Shown here piece by piece: positions 1 to 11,057 of a stretch of 64,000 bases of DNA; position 1 is the stretch's first letter; the number at the start of each line of letters is the position of its first letter. Origin of the DNA: Ampullaceana balthica (lineage: Eukaryota; Mollusca; Gastropoda; Lymnaeidae); NCBI GenBank assembly GCA_944989445.1, contig CALYLW010001083.1, positions 32,501 to 96,500 on the forward strand, given 5' to 3'. The notes beneath the pieces are model-generated. The model was not told where the DNA came from, searched no databases, and worked only from the letters and a program-made list of their open reading frames with translations. Position numbers and translations under genes: made by a program.

Positions 1-500
1 TGTGGCAAACGAAGAGAATGAAATTTCACAAATTTAAATAGCATGTATTTTAAAGATGCTGGAAAATTTTTAAATTCCAGCAACTGGAATCTGCATTGAT
101 AAGAGTCGAGCACCTGTCGAAAATGTTCAGTATGCACTTTAAGTTAAGTTCTACTCTGGAGCCTGGGGAAAGGGCCGAATTAAAGGTTTGGGCCAAACTT
201 AAATACCATAGCCGCACACTGAACAAACGATGATCACATACTGAAACCTCTTAATTAAAAGTGGTTTATCTGGCAAGGGACCTTTCTGGGCTTGTACAAA
301 TGACCCACTTTGATCTGCTTCACAACGAGGCTTGGCGCAAATGATACACAAGTGTTTCTGTAATTATTGGCGCCAAATCCAGTTTTCACAAAGTCATTAG
401 AACAACTTTAACCACAATTTCCTGTACCCCATACTTTAAGAGTTGTGCGTTTGACACATTTTTTATTTTACCTTAGTTGACAGTAGTCCAGGTTGAGCAG
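1..500. other. Unassigned AT-rich sequence
   Basis: I see no open reading frame, repeat or RNA signature that can be supported here. The sequence is ordinary AT-rich intergenic DNA running up to the first tandem array. Confidence 0.5.
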
Positions 501-793
501 GTGGGGCTAGAAATATCAATTATATGGGACTAGAAATATCACCATTAATAGTGGACTAGTAATATCATCAATTAGGCCTATGTGGGACTAGTAATATCAT
601 CAATTAGGCCTATGTGGGACTAGTAATATCATCAATTAGGCCTATGTGGGACTAGTAATATCATCAATTAGGCCTATGTGGGACTAGTAATATCATCAAT
701 TAGGCCTATGTGGGACTAGTAATATCATCAATTAGGCCTATGTGGGACTAGTAATATCATCAATTAGGCCTATGTGGGACTAGTAATATCATC
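501..793. repeat. Minisatellite, 32-bp unit
   Basis: About 7.5 nearly perfect 32-bp copies carry GGACTAGTAATATCATCAAT followed by TAGGCCTATGT. The first two units (501..552) are diverged and the remainder almost identical, as expected of an array expanding from one side. Confidence 0.95.
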
Positions 794-1080
794 GAGTAAA
801 CAGAAACAAATTTCTTTGTTTTGATAAAGTGTTTATAAAATAAAGTTACATTCTCATTCGTTATTTGTTACAGATACATCCTACCGAATTGTTTTGGTGA
901 ATAAAGACATAAGGTCAAAGAGCGGATGATGAGGGCGGGTAGCTAGCACAGTCCGAATGGTCACTGTCCGAATGGTCACTGTCCGTGATTCGTTGACTTT
1001 TAACTATAATGAATCAGACAAAATCTTCTTCCCATTCCATTTTTTATTTAAAAAATATTTATATATTTTTAAAAAAATTA
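794..1080. other. Unassigned spacer with a 15-bp direct duplication
   Basis: The only structure seen is GTCCGAATGGTCACT repeated twice, with a partial third copy, at 951..985. No gene is visible. Confidence 0.5.
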
Positions 1081-2625
1081 CAGTGGTACCTCGAGATACG
1101 AAATTAATCCGTTCCGGGGTAGATTTCGTATCTGGGATCTTTCGCATTTCGAACTAAGTTTTACATGTAAAATACTTAATCCGTTCGAAGAAACACAAAA
1201 AACAACACTAAAAGTTTTTAAAATATCATGGAAAACTATAGAAAAACAAAGTAGGATTCTTCAATCCTTAAAAGTACACAGTATAAATCAAATAAATAAA
1301 ACAACCAAAACAGAATAAAATTAATGAAAATAATATGTATACAAATGTACCTTTCGAGTGAGGCGATGTGGCGAAGTGCCGAAGACTGTGGTAGGGGAGG
1401 AGAACGGATGGCAGAAAACATTAAGGCATTACGTACGAATAACGAAACCCTTCACTTTATGAAAATAATACGTTATCACAAACTAACATAAATTTAATGA
1501 AAAATTAACACTTTCATAATTACAACGTGACACAAAACTCACTAAACTAACGTAACATAACACTTAAATTAATGATAAATTAACACAATCAGAAATGTAC
1601 AACGTTACACTAAAACTAACGTAACATAACATCTTAAATTAATGTTAAATTAACACTTACAGTAATTATCAACGTTACACTAAACTACGTAACATAACAC
1701 TTAAATTAATGTTAAATTAAGCACTTATCAGTAATATACAACGTACACTAAACAAACGTAACATAACACTTAAAATTAATTATAAAATTAACATTTTTCA
1801 GTACTTACCACGTTTACACAAAACTAGACGTAAACATAACACTTAAAATATTTTTAAATTAACACATTCAGTAATTACAACGTTACAACTAAACTAACGT
1901 AACATAAACACTTAAATTAATGTGAAATTAACACTTCAGTAATATACAACGTTACACTAAACTAACGTACATAACACTTAATTTAAAATGTTAAATTAAA
2001 CACTTTCAGTAATTACAACGTTCACTAACTAACGTAGACATAACACTTAAATTAAAGATAAATTAACACTTATCAGTAATTACAACGTTACACTAAACAA
2101 CGTAACAAAAACACTTAAAAAAGTATAAATAAAACTCTTATCAGAAAATTACAACGTTAACTAAAACTAACGTAAATAACACTTAAATTAATGTTAAAAT
2201 TAACACTTTCAGAAATAACAACCGTTTACACTAAACAACGTAACATCAAACATTAAACGAATGTAAAAAAGAAAATTTCATTCTTAAATTTAAAAAAGAA
2301 AAACTTTCTAATTTTCTGTTTCACCTTGCATTTCTTTTGCCTTGTTTCCACCCACATCAGTCATCCTCTTGTCTTATTTAAAAAAATTAATGTAATGTTT
2401 GCTGAGCAAATGTTCATCTAAGGATGCTTGTTTTTGACTGCATTTTACAATGTTTCTGAAATGAGTCAGGCAAATGTCATTGAACTGCGCAAGACTTGTT
2501 GTGGTGCGTTGAATGCAGTCACGGGATGCCCAATGTTGTCACCTGCACCTTTTTCGTATCTTGGAACAAAAATTTATTTGAGTGGCCTTTCGTATCTGAA
2601 CCATTCGTATCTCGAGGTACCTCTG
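1081..2625. mobile_element. Non-autonomous DNA transposon with 22-bp TIRs (pogo/Tc1-like)
   Basis: The left end reads CAGTGGTACCTCGAGATACG and the right end is its inverted copy with one mismatch (CAGAGGTACCTCGAGATACG on the - strand). The left flank ends in TA, the target of Tc1/mariner/pogo elements, but the right flank lacks a TA, so the duplication is not intact. CAG-starting ends with a CTCGA..TACGA pattern are typical of pogo/Tigger-like MITEs. There is no transposase frame; the interior is largely the degenerate array at 1440..2260. Class assignment is an inference from the ends only. Confidence 0.65.
1440..2260. repeat. Degenerate ~66-bp tandem array inside the TIR element
   Basis: Around a dozen copies of an AT-rich unit contain ACACTTAAATTAATG, TTACAACGTTACACTAAACT and AACGTAACATA. 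Copies differ mostly by one-base insertions and deletions in A/T runs rather than by substitutions. That is unlike the other arrays and may partly reflect unpolished long-read errors. Confidence 0.8.
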
Positions 2626-3004
2626 TCTTTTTAAAAAGTGATATCTTAAAAAATTATCCAAATGAAAAATTAAGTTGTGCCCGATTCAAAGATTAATTCC
2701 ATAATGTTGTCGCTGGACTTCTAACATGTTATTTACTGGTGTGTATTAATGAATGATTGTAATTTGGGGTAGATGGGGTTCATACACGGTGGAATTATTT
2801 ACATTACCGAATGAATGAGTTTTTCCTAACGCTCACCACTAGACACTAAAGATCAAGGCAATATCGTCTTAACAAACACTGAATCTTAAAAGCGAATACG
2901 ATCGTTCCAATGTTAGAACAAAGTCAGACAAATTTAACTACCAGAATATTGGTCTCACGGGTCAGTGTACAAGTCTTAAAAATGACTGCCTGTGGGATTG
3001 TAGC
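2626..3004. other. Unassigned spacer
   Basis: No gene, repeat or RNA structure could be supported between the TIR element and the next array. Confidence 0.45.
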
Positions 3005-3225
3005 TTAAGTCTGCAGATGTCTGTATGTTAGTCTGTATGTTATGTCTGTATGTTATGTCTGTATGTTATGTCTGTATGTTATGTCTGTATGTTATGTCTG
3101 TATGTTATGTCTGTATGTTATGTCTGTATGTTATGTCTGTGTGTTATGTCTGTATGTTATGTCTGTATGTTATGTCTGTATGTTATGTCTGTATGTTATG
3201 TCTGTATGTTATGTCTGTATGTTAA
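3005..3225. repeat. Minisatellite, 13-bp unit
   Basis: About 16 copies of TGTCTGTATGTTA, nearly perfect. All three forward frames stay open and read as Cys/Val/Met/Tyr repeats, a by-product of the repeat rather than a gene. Confidence 0.95.
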
Positions 3226-3302
3226 ACATTGAAATTCAGAAAAGAACATTTTAACAACGAACAACTCTAAACTTTATTTTAGCATGTAACAGATAATTTA
3301 CA

Positions 3303-3690
3303 TTTAAACATCGCACAGCTTTGAACATAGAGATCCCAGGACTACTTGATTAAACATCACATATCATTGAACATAGAGATCCCAGCACTACTTGATTAAA
3401 CATCACATATCATTGAACATAGAGATCCCAGCACTACTTGATTAAACATCACATATCATTGAACATAGAGATCCCAGCACTACTTGATTAAACATCACAT
3501 ATCATTGAACATAGAGATCCCAGCACTACTTGATTAAACATCACATATCATTGAACATAGAGATCCCAGCACTACTTGATTAAACATCACATATCATTGA
3601 ACATAGAGATCACAGCACTACTTGATTAAACATCACATATCATTGAACATAGAGATCCCAGCACCACTTGATTAAACATCATATATCCTA
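3303..3690. repeat. Minisatellite, 46-bp unit
   Basis: Eight copies of a 46-bp unit contain CATAGAGATCCCAGCACTAC and TTGATTAAACATCACATATC. The first copy is more diverged (CATCGCACAGC) and the inner copies are almost identical. There are no variable spacers, so it is not CRISPR-like. Confidence 0.95.
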
Positions 3691-4200
3691 CATGTGGTAG
3701 AAAATCAGCAGCCCCGAGCCTAGTGTTCTTCTTGGGTCTTCCCAGAAGACCCGCTCAGCCACCTGGCCCCTAAGGGACTTAACAGCTGAGAGACCGCCCC
3801 CACCCCGGAACGGTCGCTTCTGAAGCGGCCGCCTGGGCATTCAGGACATAAAGTCGAAAATGCCTCCCACTAAAAGTGACCTCACAAATGAGGGGTGGAA
3901 TTTTCCCTAATTCGACTCGCTACAACTTCGGCGCCACCCCGGTAAAGCACACGAGTCTCTATGGTTAGGACTGCCGCTAAGCGGGGAATCATTAATGATC
4001 TACCTAGGGTGTAACTACGGAAGGTTTCCTCAGAGCTGGCGTCCGCTACGTTCTTCGCGATACCTTTTGCTAGTCCGTACGGGCGCTCCTGGACCTAAAT
4101 CGGCACCGCTCAATCGCGTTGCTATAGTAAAATGAGGGGGACGAAACGGTCGCTTCTGAATAACCCGACCCTCAACGGGTACTGTGGTTTTCATAATCGG
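3685..4200. repeat. GC-rich dispersed repeat, copy A
   Basis: This segment of about 515 bp is markedly more GC- and CpG-rich than its surroundings. It is repeated in the opposite orientation at 48112..48630, and its end portion again at 58559..58804. Shared landmarks are GAAAATCAGCAGCCC near one end, GTCGAAAATGCCTCCCACT, GGCGCCACCCCGG and ACTGTGGTTTTCAT near the other. All copies stop at the same end, close to TCCTACATGTGG. No A/B box, poly-A tail, TIR or convincing protein is visible, so its class is unknown. Confidence 0.8.
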
Positions 4201-4716
4201 CAATAAATATCACATAAAATGAAATGACTCCACTGGCTCCACGCATTCAGAATAAACGTGCGTGGGGTGACACAAGACGATCTCATAAACCTGCTGGAGA
4301 AAGTTTTGATGTTACATTGCAACACGTCACTGGTCCATTTCAATGAATGAATCAATGTTATACAAAAGTGACGTGGGTAGAGGGTTACACTATGTAGCGT
4401 GTTGATAGCTGTTACACCATTCACTGACCCTTTTTAATGAAACTCCAGGAACTAGCTTTTACCTTGTATAAGTGACCATAATTGACACGTATAATGGACC
4501 ATAAATCGAAAGTTATTATATGACTAAGTATATGCATTTCTATCTGGAACTGTTTTATTCATTTCTCAAAGTCTGAAATTTCTCCTCTGAATCTCTTTGG
4601 TGCAACATAGCCATAAAGGTTTTATTTGTGTTACATCGATCTCAATACAAACAATGAAATATTGGGAAAGCGGGGGCGAGGCGTTTCTAGACCTCTGTAA
4701 CTAGACACTCGCAGTC

Positions 4717-4900
4717 CAATGGTCCTTTTAAGGTTCGTTGGTCCGTGTGCAAAGAAAAAAAACAACAACTCGGGTGCAAAGTTTCACAGCATCCATTTTT
4801 TGTTCAATATTTTAAAGGATTTGCTGCGCGCTAAATCTTAACTGCTGCGCGACGTTGGTCAGATATTCTAAACTGTGGCGCAGCTTAAAGGGGGACATTG
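4717..4900. mobile_element. hAT-type MITE (CAATGTTCCC family)
   Basis: The element starts CAATGGTCCTTTTAAGG and ends TTAAAGGGGGACATTG, imperfect inverted repeats of the family ends CAATGTTCCCTCTAAGG. It is flanked by an 8-bp target-site duplication with one mismatch: TCGCAGTC at 4709..4716 and CCGCAGTC at 4901..4908. Eight-base duplications are the hallmark of hAT transposition. The interior shares GTGTGCAAAG, CAGCATCCATTTTT and CTGCGCG with the copies at 36775, 37365, 38955 and 59030. Confidence 0.85.
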
Positions 4901-5213
4901 CCGCAGTCCAGACTCATCGTTTTAAAACACCAAGCTGTTTTGTAGCTTGCCTCTGTTGACGCTTTGGTCGGATTGCTGTTTCGTATCTAAAAAAAGACAA
5001 TTTTACCCGTCCCCAACCCTTTCCAAGCCATTGTGAGAACCGCCAATTTATCCAGAACTTAAATACTGGTTGCTGGGCAGAAATTTGACACGAGGCTTCT
5101 GAAATGTAAACCTCCATAAATTTACCTTGACCTAAAGCGTTGCACAAGCTGTCATTTCATCTTATGTTCTGTACTCTTGGGGATTTGTGGGGCGTTTGGG
5201 GACAGTGGTGAAG

Positions 5214-5395
5214 CAGGGGCGTCACTGGGGCTGGCGTCATCCAGTGCGGTAGGTCATGGTGTCACAATTTACCCCAAAGACCTCCTCCGACTCTGTATGT
5301 GCCAAATAACGGGAACATACAGAAGTTTACCCTTTGGTGGCACCCCTTTGCGATGGTGTCACCCGGTGCAGTCCGCACCCCTAGTTACGCCTCTG
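5214..5395. mobile_element. MITE with CAGGGGCGT / CAGAGGCGT ends (probable hAT)
   Basis: The left end is CAGGGGCGTCACTGGGGC; the right end, read on the - strand, is CAGAGGCGTAACTAGGGG. The flanking octamers (TGGTGAAG, AGAGGAAG) match at only five of eight positions, so the duplication is eroded. A related end begins at 14126 with CAGAGGCGTCGCTAGGG. There is no coding capacity. Confidence 0.65.
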
Positions 5396-6125
5396 AGAGG
5401 AAGAAAACAGACGCAATGACAAATTTTATATGAATATATCACGATTTGAATATTAAATGATCTGACTATTTCACGATTTAAATATATTAAACAATTTAAT
5501 GTCTTTGGTTATATCATAATTAAATTAATTTATGATACAAAGTTCACTTCCATCTCGAACAGTGAACTATTTTGGAAAGTTGTTGTTATTTCTCACAGTG
5601 AACCAAAGTTCAAACTCTTGCTTAAAGTGTGGCCACACACAGTTGACATAATCGCCATCTCCTGTTATCCACACACTGCAATACTGCATGCATTCGTAGT
5701 TCTAAATTATTATTAGTGAAGTCAAATTTCTAGCGGCTGTTTCTAATACAAATATGGGAAAACGTTACGTTTTATCGAGGTTTTACGTGATGATAAAGGG
5801 TTTACGTTATCTTCGATGATTGATTGGTCATTGTTTGTATGCCACTTTTTTTTCCAGTTCCATTTTGATGTTATTTTTTCACTCTAGATTGATATTTTGA
5901 TTTGTATTTGTTTCAATACCTGATCTATATGGTATTGTTTGATATGTCCTTATGTGTATACAATCCCAGATTAAGACTTGAAGGGGCGTAAGTAAAGGGG
6001 TGCATAGTTTGCCCCCCCCCACCCATCGGCATTTCGGATTGCTATAAATGCTTGTCGGTAAATAAATCGCTTTGTTCTGTAAGTGGGGTCTCTTTGGGGA
6101 ATCTATTAGTCGGGTGGCAAGAGAC
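5396..6125. other. Unassigned AT-rich spacer
   Basis: No supported feature. A short C-run (CCCCCCCCCCACCC) lies near 6013. Confidence 0.45.
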
Positions 6126-6400
6126 GGGTTACGGCAATACCACACCTACACACATACACATGGAGTCATACACACACAGACACACACACACAGCCTGACA
6201 CGAACTCACATACAAGAGAAGGGTTGCGGCAATACCACACCTACACACATACAAATGGAGTCATACACACACAGACACACACATACATAAGCAGCCTTAC
6301 CCGAACTCACATGTTCATGCAGTCTCACACACTGACACACATGAACATGAAGTCACTGACACGTAAAAACACACACTCATGCAGTCATCCACGCGGACGG
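6126..6400. repeat. CA-rich array with a ~96-bp duplication
   Basis: ACACACACA-type microsatellite DNA. A segment beginning GGGTTACGGCAATACCACAC is repeated about 96 bp later as GGGTTGCGGCAATACCACAC, with the following CA-rich stretch duplicated too. Confidence 0.85.
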
Positions 6401-6404
6401 GTGA

Positions 6405-6524
6405 ATGGGTGGACGGATGAACGGATGGATGGATGGATGGATGGGTGGATGGATGGAGGGATGGATGGATGGATGGACGGATGGATCGATGGATGGATCG
6501 ATGGATCGATGGATAGATGGAGTA
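6405..6524. repeat. GGAT tetranucleotide microsatellite
   Basis: Roughly 30 copies of GGAT (GATGGATGGATG) with GGAC and CGAT interruptions. Confidence 0.95.
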
Positions 6525-6937
6525 TGCTGTAACTTAAAGTATAATCAAATCAAGTCCTTCCACAAACTCAACCCCTCCCCCCCCCCAATAACGTAGATTC
6601 CTGGTTGCCGAGCACCTTGGTTCGTGCTTCATTAGCATTTAGAATGACCTGCCCCCCTCCACCCCTCAACCCAACCCACCAATGCCAGAACTCAGTTACA
6701 GTCAAGAAAACCTTGTTAATCTTCTCAGTGTGGGAACATGCGTGTCAAACAAAGAATTTTTCTAAACAGAACGAACACTTAGGCTTTTCTTAACAGAACA
6801 CTTAGGCTTTTCCTCATAGCTTTAAGTCTTCATTGTAAACAATGTTACGTTTGAAAATATCAACAGGCTAGAAGTGGAATATGTATTAGGAATGGCAAAC
6901 GGGGTGGGGGGAGGGGGAGAATTATATGAAAGAAGAG
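6525..6937. other. Unassigned spacer
   Basis: C-rich runs and unremarkable sequence; no gene or element could be supported. Confidence 0.45.
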
Positions 6938-7826
6938 GAGTGTTGGGAACATTGCAGTAGGGGAGTGTTGGGAACATTGGAGTAGGCGAGTGTTGGGAAC
7001 ATTGCAGTAGGCGAGTGTTGGGAACATTGCAGTAGGCGAGTGTTGGGAACATTGCAGTAGGCGAGTGTTGGGAACATTGCAGTAGGCGAGTGTTGGGAAC
7101 ATTGCAGTAGGGGAGTGTTGGGAACATTGCAGTAGGGGAGTGTTGGGAACATTGCAGTAGGCGAGTGTTGGGAACATTGCAGTAGGCGAGTGTTGGGAAC
7201 ATTGCAGTAGGCGAGTGTTGGGAACATTGCAGTAGGCGAGTGTTGGGAACATTGCAGTAGGGAGTGTTGGGAACATTGCAGTAGGGGAGTGTTGGGAACA
7301 TTGCAGTAGGGGAGTGTTGGGAACATTGCAGTAGGGGAGTGTTGGGAACATTGCAGTAGGGGAGTGTTGGGAACATTGCAGTAGGGGAGTGTTGGGAACA
7401 TTGCAGTAGGGGAGTGTTGGGAACATTGCAGTAGGGGAGTGTTGGGAACATTGCAGTAGGGGAGTGTTGGGAACATTGCAGTAGGGGAGTGTTGGGAACA
7501 TTGCAGTAGGCGAGTGTTGGGAACATTGCAGTAGGGGAGTGTTGGGAACATTGCAGTAGGGCGAGTGTTGGGAACATTGCAGTTGGCGAGTGTTGGGAAC
7601 ATTGCAGTTGGCGAGTGTTGGGAACATTGCAGTAGGGGAGTGTTGGGAACATTGCAGTAGGGGAGTGTTGGGAACATTGCAGTAGGGGAGTGTTGGGAAC
7701 ATTGCGGTAGGCGAGTGTTGGGAACATTGCAGTAGGGTAGTGTTGGGAACATTGCGGTAGGGGAGTGTTGGGAACATTGCAGTAGGGGAGTGTTGGGAAC
7801 ATTGCAGTAGGGGAGTGTTGGGAACA
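6938..7826. repeat. Minisatellite, 25-bp unit, about 35 copies
   Basis: The unit contains GAGTGTTGGGAACATTGCAG with GTAGGG or GTAGGC between copies. The main variation is one position (GGGGAG versus GGCGAG), plus two one-base length changes near 7260 and 7560. Because 25 is not a multiple of three and the unit lacks stop triplets on the - strand, all three - frames stay open for more than 300 codons. These are repeat artefacts. Confidence 0.97.
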
Positions 7827-8138
7827 TAAAATTCAATAACAAACTATGTTCAACCCACTACAGAAATTGTAAAGAAGACCAAATATTTGTTCCTATTCTC
7901 GTAGCGCTGGGCAGTGCAGTAGACATACGGCTAGAGGTGTTTGATGACGTGTAAGTTGTGTCATTGGATAAAGTGGTGTTAAAGGATTTAGTGTCAGTGC
8001 GAAATTATTTTATATAGGAGTAGAGAAGGTTAATTGTGGAAAAAGACAAATGAATAGGCCGTGTAAATGGTGTTGAAATGTAGGAGTATTGATTGTGAAT
8101 GTAAGTGAGAAATGTTTACTTTTGTTTTTCTGGCATTC
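7827..8138. other. Unassigned spacer
   Basis: Unique-looking AT-rich sequence between two arrays; nothing supported. Confidence 0.45.
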
Positions 8139-8720
8139 GTTTGCCGTTAGTACAGACTTGGATGGACGTATACTTGTGTCATTTGCCGTTAGTACAGACT
8201 TGGATGGACGTATACTTGTGTCATTTGCCGTTAGTACAGACTTGGATGGACGTATACTTGTGTCATTTGCCGTTAGTACAGACTTGGATGGACGTATACT
8301 TGTGTCATTTGTCGTTAGTACAGACTTGGATGGACGTATACTTGTGTCATTTGTCGTTAGTACAGACTTGGATGGACGTATACTTGTGTCATTTGTCGTT
8401 AGTACAGACTTGGATGGACGTATACTTGTGTCATTTGCCGTTAGTACAGACTTGGATGGACGTATACTTGTGTCATTTGTCGTTAGTACAGACTTGGATG
8501 GACGTATACTTGTGTCATTTGTCGTTAGTACAGACTTGGATGGACGTATACTTGTGTCATTTGTCGTTAGTACAGACTTGGATGGACGTATACTTGTGTC
8601 ATTTGTCGTTAGTACAGACTTGGATGGACGTATACTTGTGTCATTTGTCGTTAGTACAGACTTGGATGGACGTATACTTGTGTCATTTGTCGTTAGTACA
8701 GACTTGGATGGACATATAGT
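8139..8720. repeat. Minisatellite, 42-bp unit, 14 copies
   Basis: The unit contains CGTTAGTACAGACTTGGATG and GACGTATACTTGTGTCATTT. One C/T polymorphism (TTTGCCG versus TTTGTCG) separates unit types: the first four and the eighth are C, the others T. The 14-codon period keeps frames open, but no start context, splice signal or known protein is present. Confidence 0.97.
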
Positions 8721-9440
8721 CTTGTCCAGGGAGTCTTATTTATGTCAATGAGCTTTATGACCATACAACAAATCACATCTCTATATTCCTCTTGATAACC
8801 CAATGGACACCGTGTGTAGAGCTTGTAGCATGTCAGCATTAGCGCCTCACGGATTTGCCGGGATTTCGATGTAATCAATCGTCATCTGCCTGCGGGACAA
8901 CATTGCCGGATTTGACTTCAAGTTTTGTCTTGTCTCTGATTGATGAGTAGTCATTCAAAGTTAACGAGACCATAATATTTTCGTTTATCTCTTAGTTCAA
9001 ATTCTCTGTTTTATGTCCGTCGTTATAAACTTCTTTGCCACAACGTTATATCTCGTCGCTGTTTCGCTATTAGAATTAAACGTTAATCGGTTGATCCTTT
9101 ATACAGGCATTGTAAAGTTTCAATATTTGTTAAATCCGCTTAGAGCCTTTTGTGTGTTGAATAGATCCATACAAACTTCTTAAGTGCGATAGGACTGTAT
9201 CACCTTTCCTGACTTAATCCCCGTCATCTGCACGCAATGATAGAACATTGGTAGTGTTTCCTCAAGTACATCACTAACCTGATTATATATTTGATTATAT
9301 GTGCAAGATTATTACACTTTCATTGACAGATTTATTATTTAATTATTGCTGGTAAATTATTTTAGTAATTTTATGGGACCGATTTTTTTGGTCATTATTT
9401 TTTAATGTCTACTTATTCACTTAGCTTTCACTTAGCTGAA
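8721..9440. other. Unassigned AT-rich spacer
   Basis: No gene, transposon end or RNA could be identified. Confidence 0.45.
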
Positions 9441-9529
9441 CTAGGGTTAGGGTTAGGGTTAGGGTTAGGGTTAGGGTTAGGGTTAGGGTTAGGGTTAGGG
9501 TTAGGGTTAGGGTTAGGGTTAGGGTTAGG
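9441..9529 (+). repeat. Interstitial telomeric repeat (TTAGGG)n
   Basis: Fourteen to fifteen uninterrupted copies of TTAGGG, starting ACTAGGG and ending TTAGGAATCC. The array is perfect and lies inside non-telomeric DNA on both sides. TTAGGG is the telomere repeat of most animals. Shorter telomere-like strings occur near 19646 (GGTTAGGGTTAG) and 47281 (CCTAACCCTAA). Confidence 0.97.
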
Positions 9530-10169
9530 AATCCAAAGAACGACTTTGCAATTGACACAGTTTGGACCGCTTAGGCACCCATGCAGTTGTCCACCTAAGA
9601 TGAACAAAATATTTTCCCCATAGTCCCAGAATAAATGACCTCGCAACACCATCATCAGTGACAGTAATAAGGCGCCACCTACTCTCATTGGACAAGTTTA
9701 GAAAAGCTCGTGATAATCAACGTGACATCATTCTATTGTTTTATAATTATAGCATTTTTATGTTTTGAGTCACTCTCATTAAAGCTTAGAAAGTCCTTCA
9801 ACACTCGTGCCCGGATGTCTCCCACGGGCTGACCTTTGGTACGTGCTTTGTTAAACTTGGAGCACACAAAGTATCATTGGTTGATAAACTCACTGTTTAC
9901 AACCAGCAACATATATAAGATATGTATACACACTTAAAGTGGTGAGTACTCCAAATATAGATAAACTTCCGTCAAAAGCAAATATTTTCTTTAAAAAATG
10001 TTCACTTGAAATTTCATTGTTTCCTGTGTTGGTCACGCTTGTCTGATGGATTGTCAAAGGTCAAGGGCCTGATCACTTTAACGAAATTTTTTATGAAACT
10101 GACATCGGGATAAGAGGAAAATGAACTTAGAAATTTACCATTATTTAAAATTGGATTTAAACATCCGTC
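9530..10169. other. Unassigned spacer
   Basis: Nothing recognisable between the telomeric array and the 61-bp array. Confidence 0.45.
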
Positions 10170-10500
10170 AACGAGATATGTGGCACTGCTCCTACTGGGT
10201 GCTGGGCCAGGCCGAGAGGCCAGCTGAGGCGGAGAGATATGTGTCACTGCTCCTACTGGGTGCTGGGCCAGGCCGAGAGACCAGCTGAGGCAGAGAGATA
10301 TGTGGCACTGCTCCTACTGGGTGCTGGGCCAGGCCGACAGGCCAGCTGAGGCAGAGAGATATGTGGCACTGCTCCTACTGGGTGCTGGGCTAGGCCGAGA
10401 GGCCAGCTGAGGCAGAGAGATATGTGGCACTGCTCCTACTCAAGGGCTGGGTGCTGGGCCAGGCTGTCAGGCCAGGCTGAGTGGTCAGCTGAGGCAGAGA
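10170..10500. repeat. Minisatellite, 61-bp unit, about 5 copies
   Basis: The unit begins GAGATATGTGGCACTGCTCC and continues with TGGGTGCTGGGCCAGGC and GGCCAGCTGAGGCAGA. The last copy carries an insertion (CTCAAGGGC) and a partial internal duplication. Confidence 0.93.
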
Positions 10501-10523
10501 GCTCAAGTCACGCCAAAGAAGCC

Positions 10524-10660
10524 CGATCTGACACTGCACACAATAGAACCAGAACTACAGGTGAGCGATCTGACACTGCACACAATAGAACCAGAACTAC
10601 AGGTCAACGATCTGACACTGCACACAATAGAACCAGAACTACAGGTGAGCGATCTGCGTC
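10524..10660. repeat. Minisatellite, 42-bp unit, 3 copies
   Basis: Three copies contain CGATCTGACACTGCACACAA and AGAACCAGAACTACAGGT, ending GAG or CAA. Confidence 0.95.
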
Positions 10661-11057
10661 CCCACAAACACATTCAGCCCAGGGACCCAGGCAGGTGTTT
10701 GAAAATGCCTTATAGGTTGATTTTTAGCGGATGAATTCCAGTTGTTAAACGACTCTTGTTGAAAATTCTTAAGCCTACCCCACTACAGTCACTACACACA
10801 CAAACTTTCGTTTTAGACTCAGAATAGCCTTAAGCAACAGTCGTAACTGGCCGGCTCCTGGCGTACTAACGAATTTGATGGCTGTGCAACCGTTTGTTTC
10901 AGATTCATCACAAAGATGTTATATTTTTCTACATTGATTAAACCACATCAAAGGGCAAATAGCCGGATGGAGTGGTTCAGAGCGTTGATTGGGAAATTGT
11001 TCCTGTTTCAGCTGTTACAGTTTTGACATTGATATTTTTTTATAACGACAAGCAAAA
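10661..11057. other. Unassigned spacer
   Basis: Ordinary sequence leading into the 24-bp array; no supported feature. Confidence 0.45.

Noticed and set aside
3303..3690. Regular direct repeats resembling a CRISPR array
   Set aside because: The whole 46-bp period is conserved; there are no variable spacers, and the setting is a eukaryotic chromosome.
3685..4200. Ribosomal RNA or other structural RNA fragment, because of the GC-rich composition
   Set aside because: I could not match it to conserved 18S, 28S or 5S segments, and its three copies behave like a mobile element.
6938..7826. Open frames of more than 300 codons on the - strand
   Set aside because: All three frames are open because the 25-bp unit lacks stops; low complexity, no domain, no splice or start context.
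8089..8751. 220-codon + frame across the 42-bp array
   Set aside because: A repeat of 14 codons with no supporting exon structure; another frame is equally open.
9441..9529. A true chromosome end
   Set aside because: More than 9 kb of other sequence lies on the left and more than 54 kb on the right; the array is internal.
9428..9688. 86-codon - frame with an Asn-Pro repeat
   Set aside because: It is the translation of CCCTAA telomere repeats.
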